This document shows positions 1-7,398 of a stretch of DNA of 64,000 nucleotides, one piece after another. This stretch comes from Cryobacterium sp. HLT2-28 (GTDB taxonomy: Bacteria > Actinomycetota > Actinomycetes > Actinomycetales > Microbacteriaceae), in contig NZ_SOFH01000023.1 of assembly GCF_004402495.1 (NCBI RefSeq), positions 1 through 64,000 on the forward strand, given 5' to 3'. Within the stretch, counting starts at the first letter, position 1; every line of letters begins with the position of its first letter. The notes beneath the pieces are model-generated. The model made no database searches, had not been told where the DNA came from, and was given only the letters and a program-made list of their open reading frames with translations. A program made the position numbers and the translations under genes.

Positions 1-9
1 TTCAATTCG

Positions 10-81
10 AGCGGATGACGAGATTCGAACTCGCGACCCTCACCTTGGCAAGGTGATGCGCTACCACTGCGCCACATCCGC
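10..81 (-). tRNA. tRNA-Gly (GCC)
   Basis: Read on the minus strand this folds as a full cloverleaf: 7-bp acceptor stem (GCGGATG with CATCCGC), a D-arm with the GCAGTGGTAGCGC box, anticodon loop CTTGCCA with anticodon GCC at 47-49, and a T-arm with GAGTTCGAATCTC. No CCA is encoded. It decodes GGC/GGU glycine codons, which are abundant in this genome. Confidence 0.95.
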
Positions 82-236
82 AACTGCCCGCATTTCTGCG
101 CGCTTGAAGACTCTAGCCGATACTCCGGTGCATATTCAAACCGAGCCGGCCCGGCGTGTTGTGCCCCTCTCGATGTGCGCCGCATCCCTGCTCTGGGCTA
201 GTATCAGAACTCGTGGTCGAAGCTGTGGCCGCGCAA

Positions 237-309
237 GGGCGATTGGCGCAGTTGGTAGCGCGCTTCCTTCACACGGAAGAGGTCATCGGTTCGAGTCCGG
301 TATCGCCCA
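237..309 (+). tRNA. tRNA-Val (CAC)
   Basis: Acceptor stem GGGCGAT pairs with ATCGCCC. The D-arm contains GCAGTTGGTAGCGC, the anticodon stem CTTCC/GGAAG encloses loop TTCACAC with anticodon CAC at 270-272, and the T-arm has GGTTCGAGTCC. The discriminator is A and CCA is not encoded. It is followed at once by a rho-independent terminator, so it is probably transcribed alone. Confidence 0.95.
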
Positions 310-317
310 CAAACAAA

Positions 318-342
318 AGCCCCGGTCATGCGGGGTTTTTTT
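318..342 (+). terminator. Rho-independent terminator of tRNA-Val
   Basis: Stem GCCCCG / CGGGGT with a short loop (GTCATG), followed by seven T. It begins 9 bases after the tRNA-Val gene and fits a canonical intrinsic terminator. Confidence 0.85.
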
Positions 343-403
343 CTGCCGTCTCCACCCCGGCAGCCCCGCGCGTGCAAGACTGACACGACGGAAGGAACAG
401 CCA

Positions 404-700
404 GTGGACGACCCGCGCGCGAACATGGAGGGCAACGGCCTCCTCGGACTCGGCGCCCCTCGGGTCGACTGGTCGAAGACGCCGGGACGGGTCCCGGGGT
501 TCTGGCTGTCACTGTCCGGGATCATCCTGGCCGTGCCTGTTCCCTCTGCCGGGCTCATCCTTGCGACCATCGCCGTCATGCTCTCCGGCAAGGCCTTCGG
601 CGTCATCCCGGCCGGCGCGCGCGGCCGCAGGCTGACCCTGGCCGCGATCATCCTGGCCCTTATCGCGATCCTCGTGGCCCTGGTCCGCATCTTCGTGTAG
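404..700 (+). CDS. Small two-helix membrane protein, function unknown
   Basis: A 98-residue protein starting at GTG 404, preceded by a GAAGGA ribosome-binding site about 8 bases upstream. The N-terminal ~30 residues are hydrophilic. Two hydrophobic segments follow (about residues 33-55, LSLSGIILAVPVPSAG, and 75-96, LTLAAIILALIAILVALVRI) separated by a short basic loop (ARGRR). This is the layout of small DUF4190-like membrane proteins, but I do not recognise a family. Its 3' half lies antisense to the open tail of the convergent acyltransferase frame, an unusually long overlap that makes one of the two ends uncertain. Confidence 0.6.
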   Translation: MDDPRANMEGNGLLGLGAPRVDWSKTPGRVPGFWLSLSGIILAVPVPSAGLILATIAVMLSGKAFGVIPAGARGRRLTLAAIILALIAILVALVRIFV

Positions 701-1972
701 CCGAACCGGTAATTGCAGGAGCACTGCCACCGTGAGCAGCACCTCACTGATCACGGCGATGCCCAGGTTGAGGCCGAAAAGCACGATCGTGAACGGCGGA
801 ACGATCATCAACGCGGTCGACACTCCGACGCGCCAGTCGCGCACCGCCACCGCGGCGTCGGCTGGAGACGTGGCCGGATGCTCGAAGCGGCCGAACAACG
901 CCGCGACGCCGATCAGGACACCCACGGCTACAAGGAGGACGAGAGGGCGGGTCAGCCACCAGTCGGCGCTTCCCGGGGTCGGCTCCGGCACCGGCAGGAG
1001 CAGCATCGTCCCCACGATGAGGCCGAGGACGGGAAGATGCCAGAGGTACACCGTCATCGTCCGCGCCCCGATGCCGGCCACGGCGCGTTGCACGAGCGCA
1101 CAGCGCATCAGGCGCTCCAATTGCGGGCGCGCGGCCATCAGAAGGGAGAACTGCCCGACGGCCAGGACCGCGAGGGCCACGGTCGGCGGGTTGAGGTTCT
1201 CGAGCATGTTCGCCGGGTACGGTCCGACGGTCGTGATCAATCCGAGCAGCGCGTAGCTCGCGCCGGCAAGAACGAGCAGGAATCGTCGTCCCCTCCGGCC
1301 GAACCAGCCATCGGCGGCCCACAGCCCCAGTTGCTGCACGAAGAGCCAGACGAAGATCATGTTGAGCAGGCCGAGCTCCGGCGTGTGCGTCCCCAGCCGC
1401 ACGGCGTCGACGACCACCATCGCCCCGGCAAGGCCGGCCAGCAGCCGAACCGGCCAGCGCGCGTGCACTGTCGCCATCCCCGGCAGGAAGGCCTGGCAGA
1501 AGGTGTACGCGGCAAGGAACCACAGGGGCGAGACGACCCCGGTGGCGATCTCCGCCACGGTGTCGGAGGCCAGTCCGGCCAGGTGCATGACGAGGATGGC
1601 CAGCGCCAGGAATGCGAACAGCGGCAGGGTGGGCCACGCCAGGCGAAGCACCCGTGCGCGAATGAAGACGGCAGCGGTTCCTCCCCGCGCCTCTGTGCGG
1701 CGCCAACTCATCACCCCGGCAAATCCGCCCACCACGAAGAACAACGGCATGACCTGGGCGATCCAGGTCACCGGCGTGAACCAGGGCTGCAGGGTCAGTG
1801 TGCGCTGGACCACCAGCCGGTGGTCACCGGCAACGGATGCGCCCAGCATCAGCAGGTGCCCGATCACGACGACGACGAGGCCGGCGACCCGGGCGAGGTC
1901 CATCACCGGATCTCGCGGCGCAAGCCGGCCAGAGGCCACCGCGGTGACCTGTCCGCGCGTCGACTTGCCCAA
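509..1972 (-). CDS. Acyltransferase family 3 membrane protein
   Basis: Integral membrane acyltransferase (acyltransferase_3/OafA-like), which typically moves acyl groups onto cell-surface sugars or lipids. About ten hydrophobic segments are visible. An early RxxG-type element is present (MDLARVAGLVVVVIGH, where the family has an arginine then histidine), as is the FFVVGGFAGVMSW segment typical of this family. I chose the TTG at 1972 because GGAGG lies 6 bases upstream; an in-frame GTG-ATG about 60 bases inside is an alternative. The last ~65 residues (from about base 700 on) are a charged, low-complexity tail antisense to the small membrane gene at 404-700. That tail may be non-native, so the true C-terminus is uncertain. 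Confidence 0.75.
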   Translation of the reverse strand: MGKSTRGQVTAVASGRLAPRDPVMDLARVAGLVVVVIGHLLMLGASVAGDHRLVVQRTLTLQPWFTPVTWIAQVMPLFFVVGGFAGVMSWRRTEARGGTAAVFIRARVLRLAWPTLPLFAFLALAILVMHLAGLASDTVAEIATGVVSPLWFLAAYTFCQAFLPGMATVHARWPVRLLAGLAGAMVVVDAVRLGTHTPELGLLNMIFVWLFVQQLGLWAADGWFGRRGRRFLLVLAGASYALLGLITTVGPYPANMLENLNPPTVALAVLAVGQFSLLMAARPQLERLMRCALVQRAVAGIGARTMTVYLWHLPVLGLIVGTMLLLPVPEPTPGSADWWLTRPLVLLVAVGVLIGVAALFGRFEHPATSPADAAVAVRDWRVGVSTALMIVPPFTIVLFGLNLGIAVISEVLLTVAVLLQLPVRLHEDADQGHEDRDKGQDDRGQGQPAAARAGRDDAEGLAGEHDGDGRKDEPGRGNRHGQDDPGQ

Positions 1973-2177
1973 CTCCCACCTCCGTTCCGGCGGAGCTGCT
2001 GTTGCGCCCAGTGTGACACCGAATCGCACGCACGTCGTGGGCCGCGCTCTGGGCCGAAGCGCTCCGGTTTTGGTCGAACGTGAAGAATCTCTTACGGTTG
2101 AGCACGGTGACGCGCCAGCCCTGCTGCTCACTGCCACTCGGCACACACCCGGGAATTGCGAACGAAAGAGAGCGACC

Positions 2178-3128
2178 ATGACGCAGAACACCGCGCACGC
2201 CCCTTTCCTCAGCCCGCAGCCGCCCGCCAACCCGTCGACTGCAGGGCCGGCCCAGCACGGGTGGCAGGGGCAGGTGGTGCGGCTGACCCGCGGACTCATC
2301 GCCTGCGGCCCCGGTCGCGCCGAGCGCGTGCACCGCCGGGCGATCACCGGAGTCCAGCGCGGCTTCGACGGACCGAGGACGATCGTGGTGCTCAATCCGA
2401 AGGGCGGAGCGAATAAGACGACCGCGACGTTGCTGATCGCCGCGACCATGGGCATGTACCGCGGCGGCTACACCCTCGCCTGGGACAACAACGAGTCGAT
2501 GGGCAACCTCGGAGTGCGGATCATGACCACCGGGCACACCAATACCGCCATGGATCTTCTGCGGGACCTCGGCCGTTTTGACAACGGACACTCGATTCGG
2601 CTCGGTGACCTGGACAATTACGTACACCCCCAGGGAGACGCCCAGTTCGACGCGCTGGCATCCGATCTCGACCCGGCGGGCGTGTCCACCATCGACGGAC
2701 CGGCATACCGCAGGCTCTTCGGCATTCTCAGCCGGTTCTACCGGGTTCTGATCGTCGACACCGGCAACAACATGCGCGCCTCCAACTGGGAGGCCGCTGT
2801 CGAAACGGCGGACCAGCTCGTCGTCGTCTCCACGATTCGCGAGGACACCGGCTACGGCGCGGCCGCGCTCCTGGAGGGACTGCGCCAGAAGGGACACGCC
2901 GACAAGGTGGCCCAGGCCGTCACGATCCTCACCATGCCGGCCACGGCCGTCGACCCCGCGCTCTCCAGGCGGCTGCACGACCACTTCGGCCAGCTCACCC
3001 GGGCCGTTTGCGACGTGCCGTACGACCCGGCCATCGTCACCGGTGGACCGCTGAACATCCATTCCCTGGCCCCGCAGACCCGCCGGGCCTGGCTGCACGC
3101 CACGGCGACGATCGCGGAAGGCCTCTGA
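2178..3128 (+). CDS. ParA/MinD-type P-loop ATPase
   Basis: A 316-residue cytoplasmic ATPase. After a ~75-residue Pro/Gln-rich leader, strand VVVLNPKGG opens a deviant Walker A (NPKGGANKTTATL). The switch region reads AWDNNESMGNLGVR, where ParA/MinD proteins have the conserved D, and a Walker B-like strand reads YRVLIVDTGNN. This is the SIMIBI fold used for positioning chromosomes, plasmids, septa or secretion machines. No ParB partner lies beside it. The next gene, 4 bases downstream, is an M50-like membrane protease, so the two are probably co-transcribed. Start ATG 2178 is the first Met before the conserved part; its ribosome-binding site is weak. The cargo is unknown. Confidence 0.8.
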   Translation: MTQNTAHAPFLSPQPPANPSTAGPAQHGWQGQVVRLTRGLIACGPGRAERVHRRAITGVQRGFDGPRTIVVLNPKGGANKTTATLLIAATMGMYRGGYTLAWDNNESMGNLGVRIMTTGHTNTAMDLLRDLGRFDNGHSIRLGDLDNYVHPQGDAQFDALASDLDPAGVSTIDGPAYRRLFGILSRFYRVLIVDTGNNMRASNWEAAVETADQLVVVSTIREDTGYGAAALLEGLRQKGHADKVAQAVTILTMPATAVDPALSRRLHDHFGQLTRAVCDVPYDPAIVTGGPLNIHSLAPQTRRAWLHATATIAEGL

Positions 3129-3132
3129 ACCG

Positions 3133-3843
3133 GTGGACGCACTTCTCGAGTTCTGGGGGCGCGTCAGCGCCCACCAGGACCCGCTCCCCGCCGCGACGAC
3201 ACTGCTCACCGTTCTCACGGCCGGCCTGTTCGTCCTGGTCCCGGCGTTGTGGCGGCGCGCACGCCATCTGGTGACCATTGCGCACGAGGGCGGCCACGCC
3301 CTAGTGGCCACGCTGACCGGCCGTCGGCTGGGCGGCATCCGGCTGCACTCGGACACGTCGGGACTCACGGTCAGTCGCGGACGGCCGCGCGGATTCGGCA
3401 TGATCCTCACCCTGCTCGCCGGATACACCGCCCCGGCCCTGCTCGGCCTCGCGGCTGCCACGATCCTGGGCGCCGGCTACGCCGGCGGACTGCTCTGGCT
3501 GCTGCTCGCCGCCCTCGCCCTGATCCTCGTGCAGATCCGCAATTGGTTCGGGCTGTGGTCCGTGCTGGTCACCGGCGCCCTGATCCTCGCGCTGACCTGG
3601 TTCGGCACTCCCCTGGTCCAGGGAATCGGCGCACTGCTGATCACGACGTTCCTGCTGCTGGGCGCCGTGCGGACCGCCATCGAACTGCAGGTGTCACGGT
3701 CCCGCCGCGGCGGGCTCTCCTCGGACGCCGACCAGCTCGCCCGGCTCACCCACGTTCCGGGCATCGTCTGGGCTGCGCTGTTCGTCCTGGTCGCGGTTCT
3801 GTGCGTCGGACTCGCGGCGAGCGTCCTGCCGATCACCGCCTGA
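3133..3843 (+). CDS. M50-like membrane metallopeptidase
   Basis: A 236-residue polytopic membrane protein with about six hydrophobic segments. The zinc-binding HExxH motif is present as IAHEGGHALVATLTGRRLGGI near residue 53, inside or beside the second membrane helix, as in the M50B-like family (site-2-protease relatives). A GLWSVLVTGALILALTWFG helix follows. I did not find a clear second catalytic Asp motif (NxxPxxxLDGG), which matches the short M50B-like group rather than RseP. Start GTG 3133 lies 4 bases after the ATPase stop codon. Membrane processing or regulated proteolysis is inferred; the substrate is unknown. Confidence 0.75.
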   Translation: MDALLEFWGRVSAHQDPLPAATTLLTVLTAGLFVLVPALWRRARHLVTIAHEGGHALVATLTGRRLGGIRLHSDTSGLTVSRGRPRGFGMILTLLAGYTAPALLGLAAATILGAGYAGGLLWLLLAALALILVQIRNWFGLWSVLVTGALILALTWFGTPLVQGIGALLITTFLLLGAVRTAIELQVSRSRRGGLSSDADQLARLTHVPGIVWAALFVLVAVLCVGLAASVLPITA

Positions 3844-3861
3844 CCGGAGAGTTCGCCGGGG

Positions 3862-4313
3862 CTACTCCCTGTCCCGCGACACCGTCCCAGCTGCCCCGCT
3901 CGGCGACGAGGCCCTGGCCGGCGCCTGAGCGGACTCGCCAGGGCAGGCACCACGAACACCCAGCGCAGGAATCCGATCAGCGACAGCAGCACCGATGCGG
4001 CTCCGATCGAGGTGGCGGCCTTGAGCACGGGGTCGCCCGTCCGCCGGAGCACCGCCGGCAGCAGGAGGAGCGGGACGGCAAGGATGGCGTAGGTCCAGGC
4101 GGTCGCGAACCAGGTCCAGACGAGAGCCTGGCCGCCCGCGGCGAAGGCCGGCAGGACCACGTCTGCAGGTTCCCGCAGGATGTCCGGCCAGTCGAAGGTC
4201 GAGGACAGCACCGTCGCGGCCGCGGCGAAGGCCACGGCGCCGACGACGAACAGGCCGCCGGTGGTGCGCCGGAGGCCGGCGGGCAATGGGGTGGGCGAAG
4301 GGTTTTCGGTCAT
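3862..4313 (-). pseudogene. DUF4386-like membrane protein, C-terminal part lost
   Basis: Starts at ATG 4313 with a GGGAGAG ribosome-binding site. The first ~130 residues look like DUF4386: a first helix, then a LREPADVVLPAF element, helices, and the hallmark GFLRWVFVVPALA. Directly after this the frame degenerates into Arg-rich sequence (SPLRRRPGPRRRAG) and runs antisense through the M50 gene to a stop at 3477. The +1 frame instead stops at 3862. The expected C-terminal third of the family is absent, so I read it as a frameshifted or truncated gene. It is divergent from the TetR gene and probably its target. If translated as is, the product would be 278 residues ending at 3477. Confidence 0.5.
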
Positions 4314-4331
4314 TTTATCTCTCCCAACAGA

Positions 4332-4370
4332 TAATGTACGTTGTACGACATTGGGTAATGTACGCTGTAC
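4332..4370. promoter_or_regulatory. Double TetR operator
   Basis: Two near-identical 15-base direct repeats, TAATGTACGTTGTAC (4332-4346) and TAATGTACGCTGTAC (4356-4370), are spaced 24 bases apart start to start. Each contains GTAC-N3-GTAC. They lie between the divergent DUF4386-like gene and the tetR gene, where an autoregulatory TetR operator is expected, and probably overlap both promoters. Confidence 0.7.
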
Positions 4371-4389
4371 ACACAGAGGAGTCAACCCC

Positions 4390-5079
4390 ATGCCGAAGAC
4401 CTACCCGCCCGTCGCTCGCCAGCGTCTCCCCCGCAGCTCGGTCACACCCGAGGGGATCCTCGACGCCGCCGAACGAGTGTCCACTGGGGGCCTCGACGCC
4501 CTCACGATCCGGGCCGTTGCCACCGAGATGGGCTCGTCGCCGATGGCCCCCTATCGTTGTTTCGCGACCAAGGACGACCTCGTCGACGCGCTCCTCGACC
4601 GAATCCTCGGAGGCCTCGCCGCTCCGGAACCCAGCGAGGATTGGGCGGCGGACCTGGCCGGTTTCGCGCGAGCACACCGGATGCTGCTGGCCCTACACCC
4701 CTGGGCCATCGTCCCGCTCTTCACCCGCCCCAACCCCGGCCTGAACGCCACCCGGATCGGCGAACTCGCCCTGGAGATCCTCAGCCGCGGGGGGATCACG
4801 GGCGGGGACGCCGTCGCCGACTTCTGCGGCATCCTGGCGCTCAACTACGGGTGGTCTGCGTTCGCCTCCGCCCGCAGCGCCGCGACCCGAATCGACCAGG
4901 ACCCCGGCGTGGCCATCGGCGCCGCTATCGCGGCACTGCCGGCCGGGCGCTTCCCGCGCACTCGCGCCGTCGCCGATCAGATGAGCGCGTACGGCAGTGA
5001 CGAGCACTACGAGCGCGCGCTACGGCAACTGGTCGCCGGGATCCGGGACAGCGCCGGCGTCACCGACGGCACCAGGTAG
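4390..5079 (+). CDS. TetR family transcriptional regulator
   Basis: A 229-residue repressor. The N-terminal helix-turn-helix runs from about residue 20 to 65 (GILDAAERVSTGGLDALTIR, then AVATEMGSSPMAPYRCFATK), followed by the family's ALLDRIL helix and an all-helical C-terminal ligand domain with AFASARSAA and HYERALRQLVAGI (TetR_C type). Start ATG 4390 has GAGGAG about 9 bases upstream. The paired repeats just before the gene are its likely operator. The ligand is unknown. The target is probably itself and the divergent membrane gene. Confidence 0.85.
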   Translation: MPKTYPPVARQRLPRSSVTPEGILDAAERVSTGGLDALTIRAVATEMGSSPMAPYRCFATKDDLVDALLDRILGGLAAPEPSEDWAADLAGFARAHRMLLALHPWAIVPLFTRPNPGLNATRIGELALEILSRGGITGGDAVADFCGILALNYGWSAFASARSAATRIDQDPGVAIGAAIAALPAGRFPRTRAVADQMSAYGSDEHYERALRQLVAGIRDSAGVTDGTR

Positions 5080-5120
5080 CGCCCCGGCTCCAGGCCGGAG
5101 CCGCGAACGGGCGACGCGCC

Positions 5121-5843
5121 TCAGCCCGCTCGCCCGAACCACGTGGTCACCCCAGGCGAGTAGAGCACGGAATCGGGCGGCCGGGCCGCCACGTCCGGGA
5201 ATCCGGCCGCGTCGAGGAGCGTGTCGTCGAGCCGCACCAGTTCGGCCTTGAAAAGGGGCCACGGCTCATGGTGGTTGCGCAGGTGCACCGTGCGGCCGCG
5301 CACCGTGCTGAAAAGCGCCCAGCGCGCGGTGAGGAAATCGGCCAGGGCGTCGCCGACGACGGGCTGGTCCGTGCGGCGCGCCACGATGTCAGTCCGGGCG
5401 GACACCGCCAGGTGCCTGCGGGAGGTGTACTGGAACTCCCCCGCCGAGCGGGTGAGCGTGGTGCGCGACCAGCGGTACGGGATCCGGAACAGGGTCCGGG
5501 CGGCAATCACCGCTGCGAGCCTCGAGGCCTCCAGGGACACGAAGACCACTCCGCGATGGCCGTCGGCATCGACCGCGTAGAGGCGCACGTTGACTTCGAC
5601 GAAACTGCCGAAGTACGGCACCGGCGGGCTTCCCCAGACCGTCGCCCGGTCAAGCACGAACGGGATCAGGCCGACCCAGCTGCTGCCGTCGAACTCGTCC
5701 GGAACGAGCCCGGCGGGCAGGAGAGGGGCCACCTGCGCCGCCTCCACCCGCCAGTGCAGGAAGACCAGGTGCGACCACCGCTGGCTGGCCGAGGCGCGGC
5801 CCGCAAGCGGCGGCGCGATGACCGAAATCGGTTCCGGTCCCAC
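5121..5843 (-). CDS. DUF2071 (YqjF-like) protein
   Basis: A 240-residue protein of the DUF2071/YqjF family. Typical elements are QRWSHLVFLHWRVEAAQVAPLLPAGL near the N-terminus, then SSWVGLIPFVLDRATVWGS, FVEVNVRLYAVDADG and a C-terminal LYSPGVTTWFGRAG. The biochemical function of the family is not established. The start is assigned to GTG 5843 because it lies one base after the flotillin stop, giving a 240-residue protein of the usual family length. The two genes are therefore probably translated together. The larger open frame reaching 5960 runs inside the flotillin gene and is not supported. Confidence 0.8.
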   Translation of the reverse strand: MGPEPISVIAPPLAGRASASQRWSHLVFLHWRVEAAQVAPLLPAGLVPDEFDGSSWVGLIPFVLDRATVWGSPPVPYFGSFVEVNVRLYAVDADGHRGVVFVSLEASRLAAVIAARTLFRIPYRWSRTTLTRSAGEFQYTSRRHLAVSARTDIVARRTDQPVVGDALADFLTARWALFSTVRGRTVHLRNHHEPWPLFKAELVRLDDTLLDAAGFPDVAARPPDSVLYSPGVTTWFGRAG

Positions 5844-5844
5844 G

Positions 5845-7293
5845 CTACTGGCTCTCGGTGCGGGTCCAGGTCGAGTCTTCAGGAGACGCGGCATCGGGTG
5901 CCCGCTCCCCGGCCGGCTCAACGGTCGCTGCCTTCGCGAGCCCCTGCCCGGCGACTGCACCGCCCACGAAACTGCCGAGCAGGTCGCGGATGCCGACCCC
6001 CATGGTGGAGGAGAGCATGGCGTCGACCTCGCTGAAACCCGCGGCCACGTTCTTGCTGAGTTGACTCGCGCCGTCGGTCGAGATGACGGTCAGGTTGTCG
6101 ATGTTGCTCATCGGCGCCGCGAGCTCGTGGGCGATTCGCGGCAGCATCTCCACCATTCGCAGCTGGATGAGCGCCTCCGACTGCTGGGCGACGGCCTCCG
6201 CACTGAGCCGGGTCGACTCGGCCTCGGCGGCACCGCGGGCGAGGATGGCGTCGGCGTTGGCCTGGCCCTCGGCCCGGATCGCTTCGGCAATGGACTTGCG
6301 GCTGTCCCGGTCGGCGTTCGCCGCGGTCACGGCCGCGTCGGCGGCCGCCACCGCGGTGACCCGGATGCGGTACGCCTCGGCATCCGCGACGGCGTTCACT
6401 TCGGATTCCAGCTCCGCCTTGCGCAGGCTCGCGCGGCGCTGGGCGGTGAGTTCCTGCTCCTGCACGATCGCCTGCTGGGTCTTGGCCTCGGCGAGCGGCC
6501 TGGCGCCGGCAGCCTCCGCCGCGGCCTTGTCGGTATCCAGCTGCAGGGCTGCGCGGCGCAGGGCGAGTGTGTTCTGCGCGACGGCGATGGCCTGTTCGGC
6601 GGCGATCGCAGCCTCCTGGGCCTCCCGGTTGGCCTGGTGTTCGGCGACCTCGGCCTGGCGGCGAACCTTGGCCTGCTCCGCGCGGCCCATGTCCTTGATG
6701 TAGTCGTTGGCGTCGCTGATGCCCTTGATCTCGAACGAGTCGACGTCCAGGCCCTGGTTGGCGAGCGATTCGCGGGCCGTGGCGAGCACCGACGCGCCGA
6801 GTTCGTCGCGCTTCTGGATGATCGTCATCACATCGGTCGCGCCGATGGAGGAACGCAGGGAGCCCGACAGGACCTCGAGGGCGAAGTTGTCGATGTTCTT
6901 GTCCTGGCCGAGGAAACGCTGGGCGGCCGCGCGGATGGCATCCGGGTCGTCGCCGACCTTGACGATGGCGACCGCTTCGACCGTGAGGGTGATTCCCATC
7001 TTGTCCTGGGCGATGGCCGTGATCTCGATGGCACGGCTGCGCAGGCTGATCTTGAAGGCCTTCTGGAAGAACGGGGTGATGAATACGCCCTGGCCGTGCA
7101 CGACCCGCTGCCCGGACTGCTCGAGGGTGGCGCCGTCGACGACGGTCTTCTTCGATTTCTTGCCCGTGATGATGAGAGCCTCATCCGGGCCGGCGTTCTT
7201 GTAGATCGACCGGGCGTACAGCAGCACGATCAGGAAGGCGAGGACCGCCAACAGGATGAGCCCGGGAATGGGGCTGAGCAGGAAATCGAACAT
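5845..7293 (-). CDS. Flotillin / SPFH domain protein
   Basis: A 482-residue membrane scaffold protein. It has one N-terminal hydrophobic segment (PIPGLILLAVLAFLIVLLYA), then an SPFH/PHB domain (about residues 30-200: ADEALIITGKK-type entry, HGQGVFITPFFQKAFKISL, then IGATDVMTIIQKRDELGASV). A long alanine/glutamate-rich coiled coil covers about residues 205-400, and there is a flotillin-type C-terminus. Such proteins oligomerise and organise membrane domains. Start ATG 7293 has GGAAGGA 7-8 bases upstream. It is followed by the DUF2071 gene with one base between them. Flotillin genes often pair with an NfeD protein; none is seen here. Confidence 0.9.
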   Translation of the reverse strand: MFDFLLSPIPGLILLAVLAFLIVLLYARSIYKNAGPDEALIITGKKSKKTVVDGATLEQSGQRVVHGQGVFITPFFQKAFKISLRSRAIEITAIAQDKMGITLTVEAVAIVKVGDDPDAIRAAAQRFLGQDKNIDNFALEVLSGSLRSSIGATDVMTIIQKRDELGASVLATARESLANQGLDVDSFEIKGISDANDYIKDMGRAEQAKVRRQAEVAEHQANREAQEAAIAAEQAIAVAQNTLALRRAALQLDTDKAAAEAAGARPLAEAKTQQAIVQEQELTAQRRASLRKAELESEVNAVADAEAYRIRVTAVAAADAAVTAANADRDSRKSIAEAIRAEGQANADAILARGAAEAESTRLSAEAVAQQSEALIQLRMVEMLPRIAHELAAPMSNIDNLTVISTDGASQLSKNVAAGFSEVDAMLSSTMGVGIRDLLGSFVGGAVAGQGLAKAATVEPAGERAPDAASPEDSTWTRTESQ

Positions 7294-7368
7294 TGGATCC
7301 TTCCGGCCCGCGATGGGCGCGGAGCTACGGGCACAGTCTGGCAGCCGAGAGGGCCGGACCGCGCGCAG

Positions 7369-7390
7369 GCTCGCGGTCACGCGCGCGAGC
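7369..7390 (-). terminator. Possible terminator hairpin after the protease gene
   Basis: A 7-bp perfect GC-rich stem (GCTCGCG / CGCGAGC) with an 8-base loop lies just downstream of the protease stop at 7399 and before the flotillin start. There is no U-run, so intrinsic termination is uncertain. Confidence 0.3.
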
Positions 7391-7398
7391 AGCCGTCG

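Noticed and set aside
713-2083. Long plus-strand open frame opposite the acyltransferase gene
   Set aside because: Composition is Arg/His/Gly-rich and low complexity, typical of the antisense of a high-GC membrane gene; no motif or ribosome-binding site.
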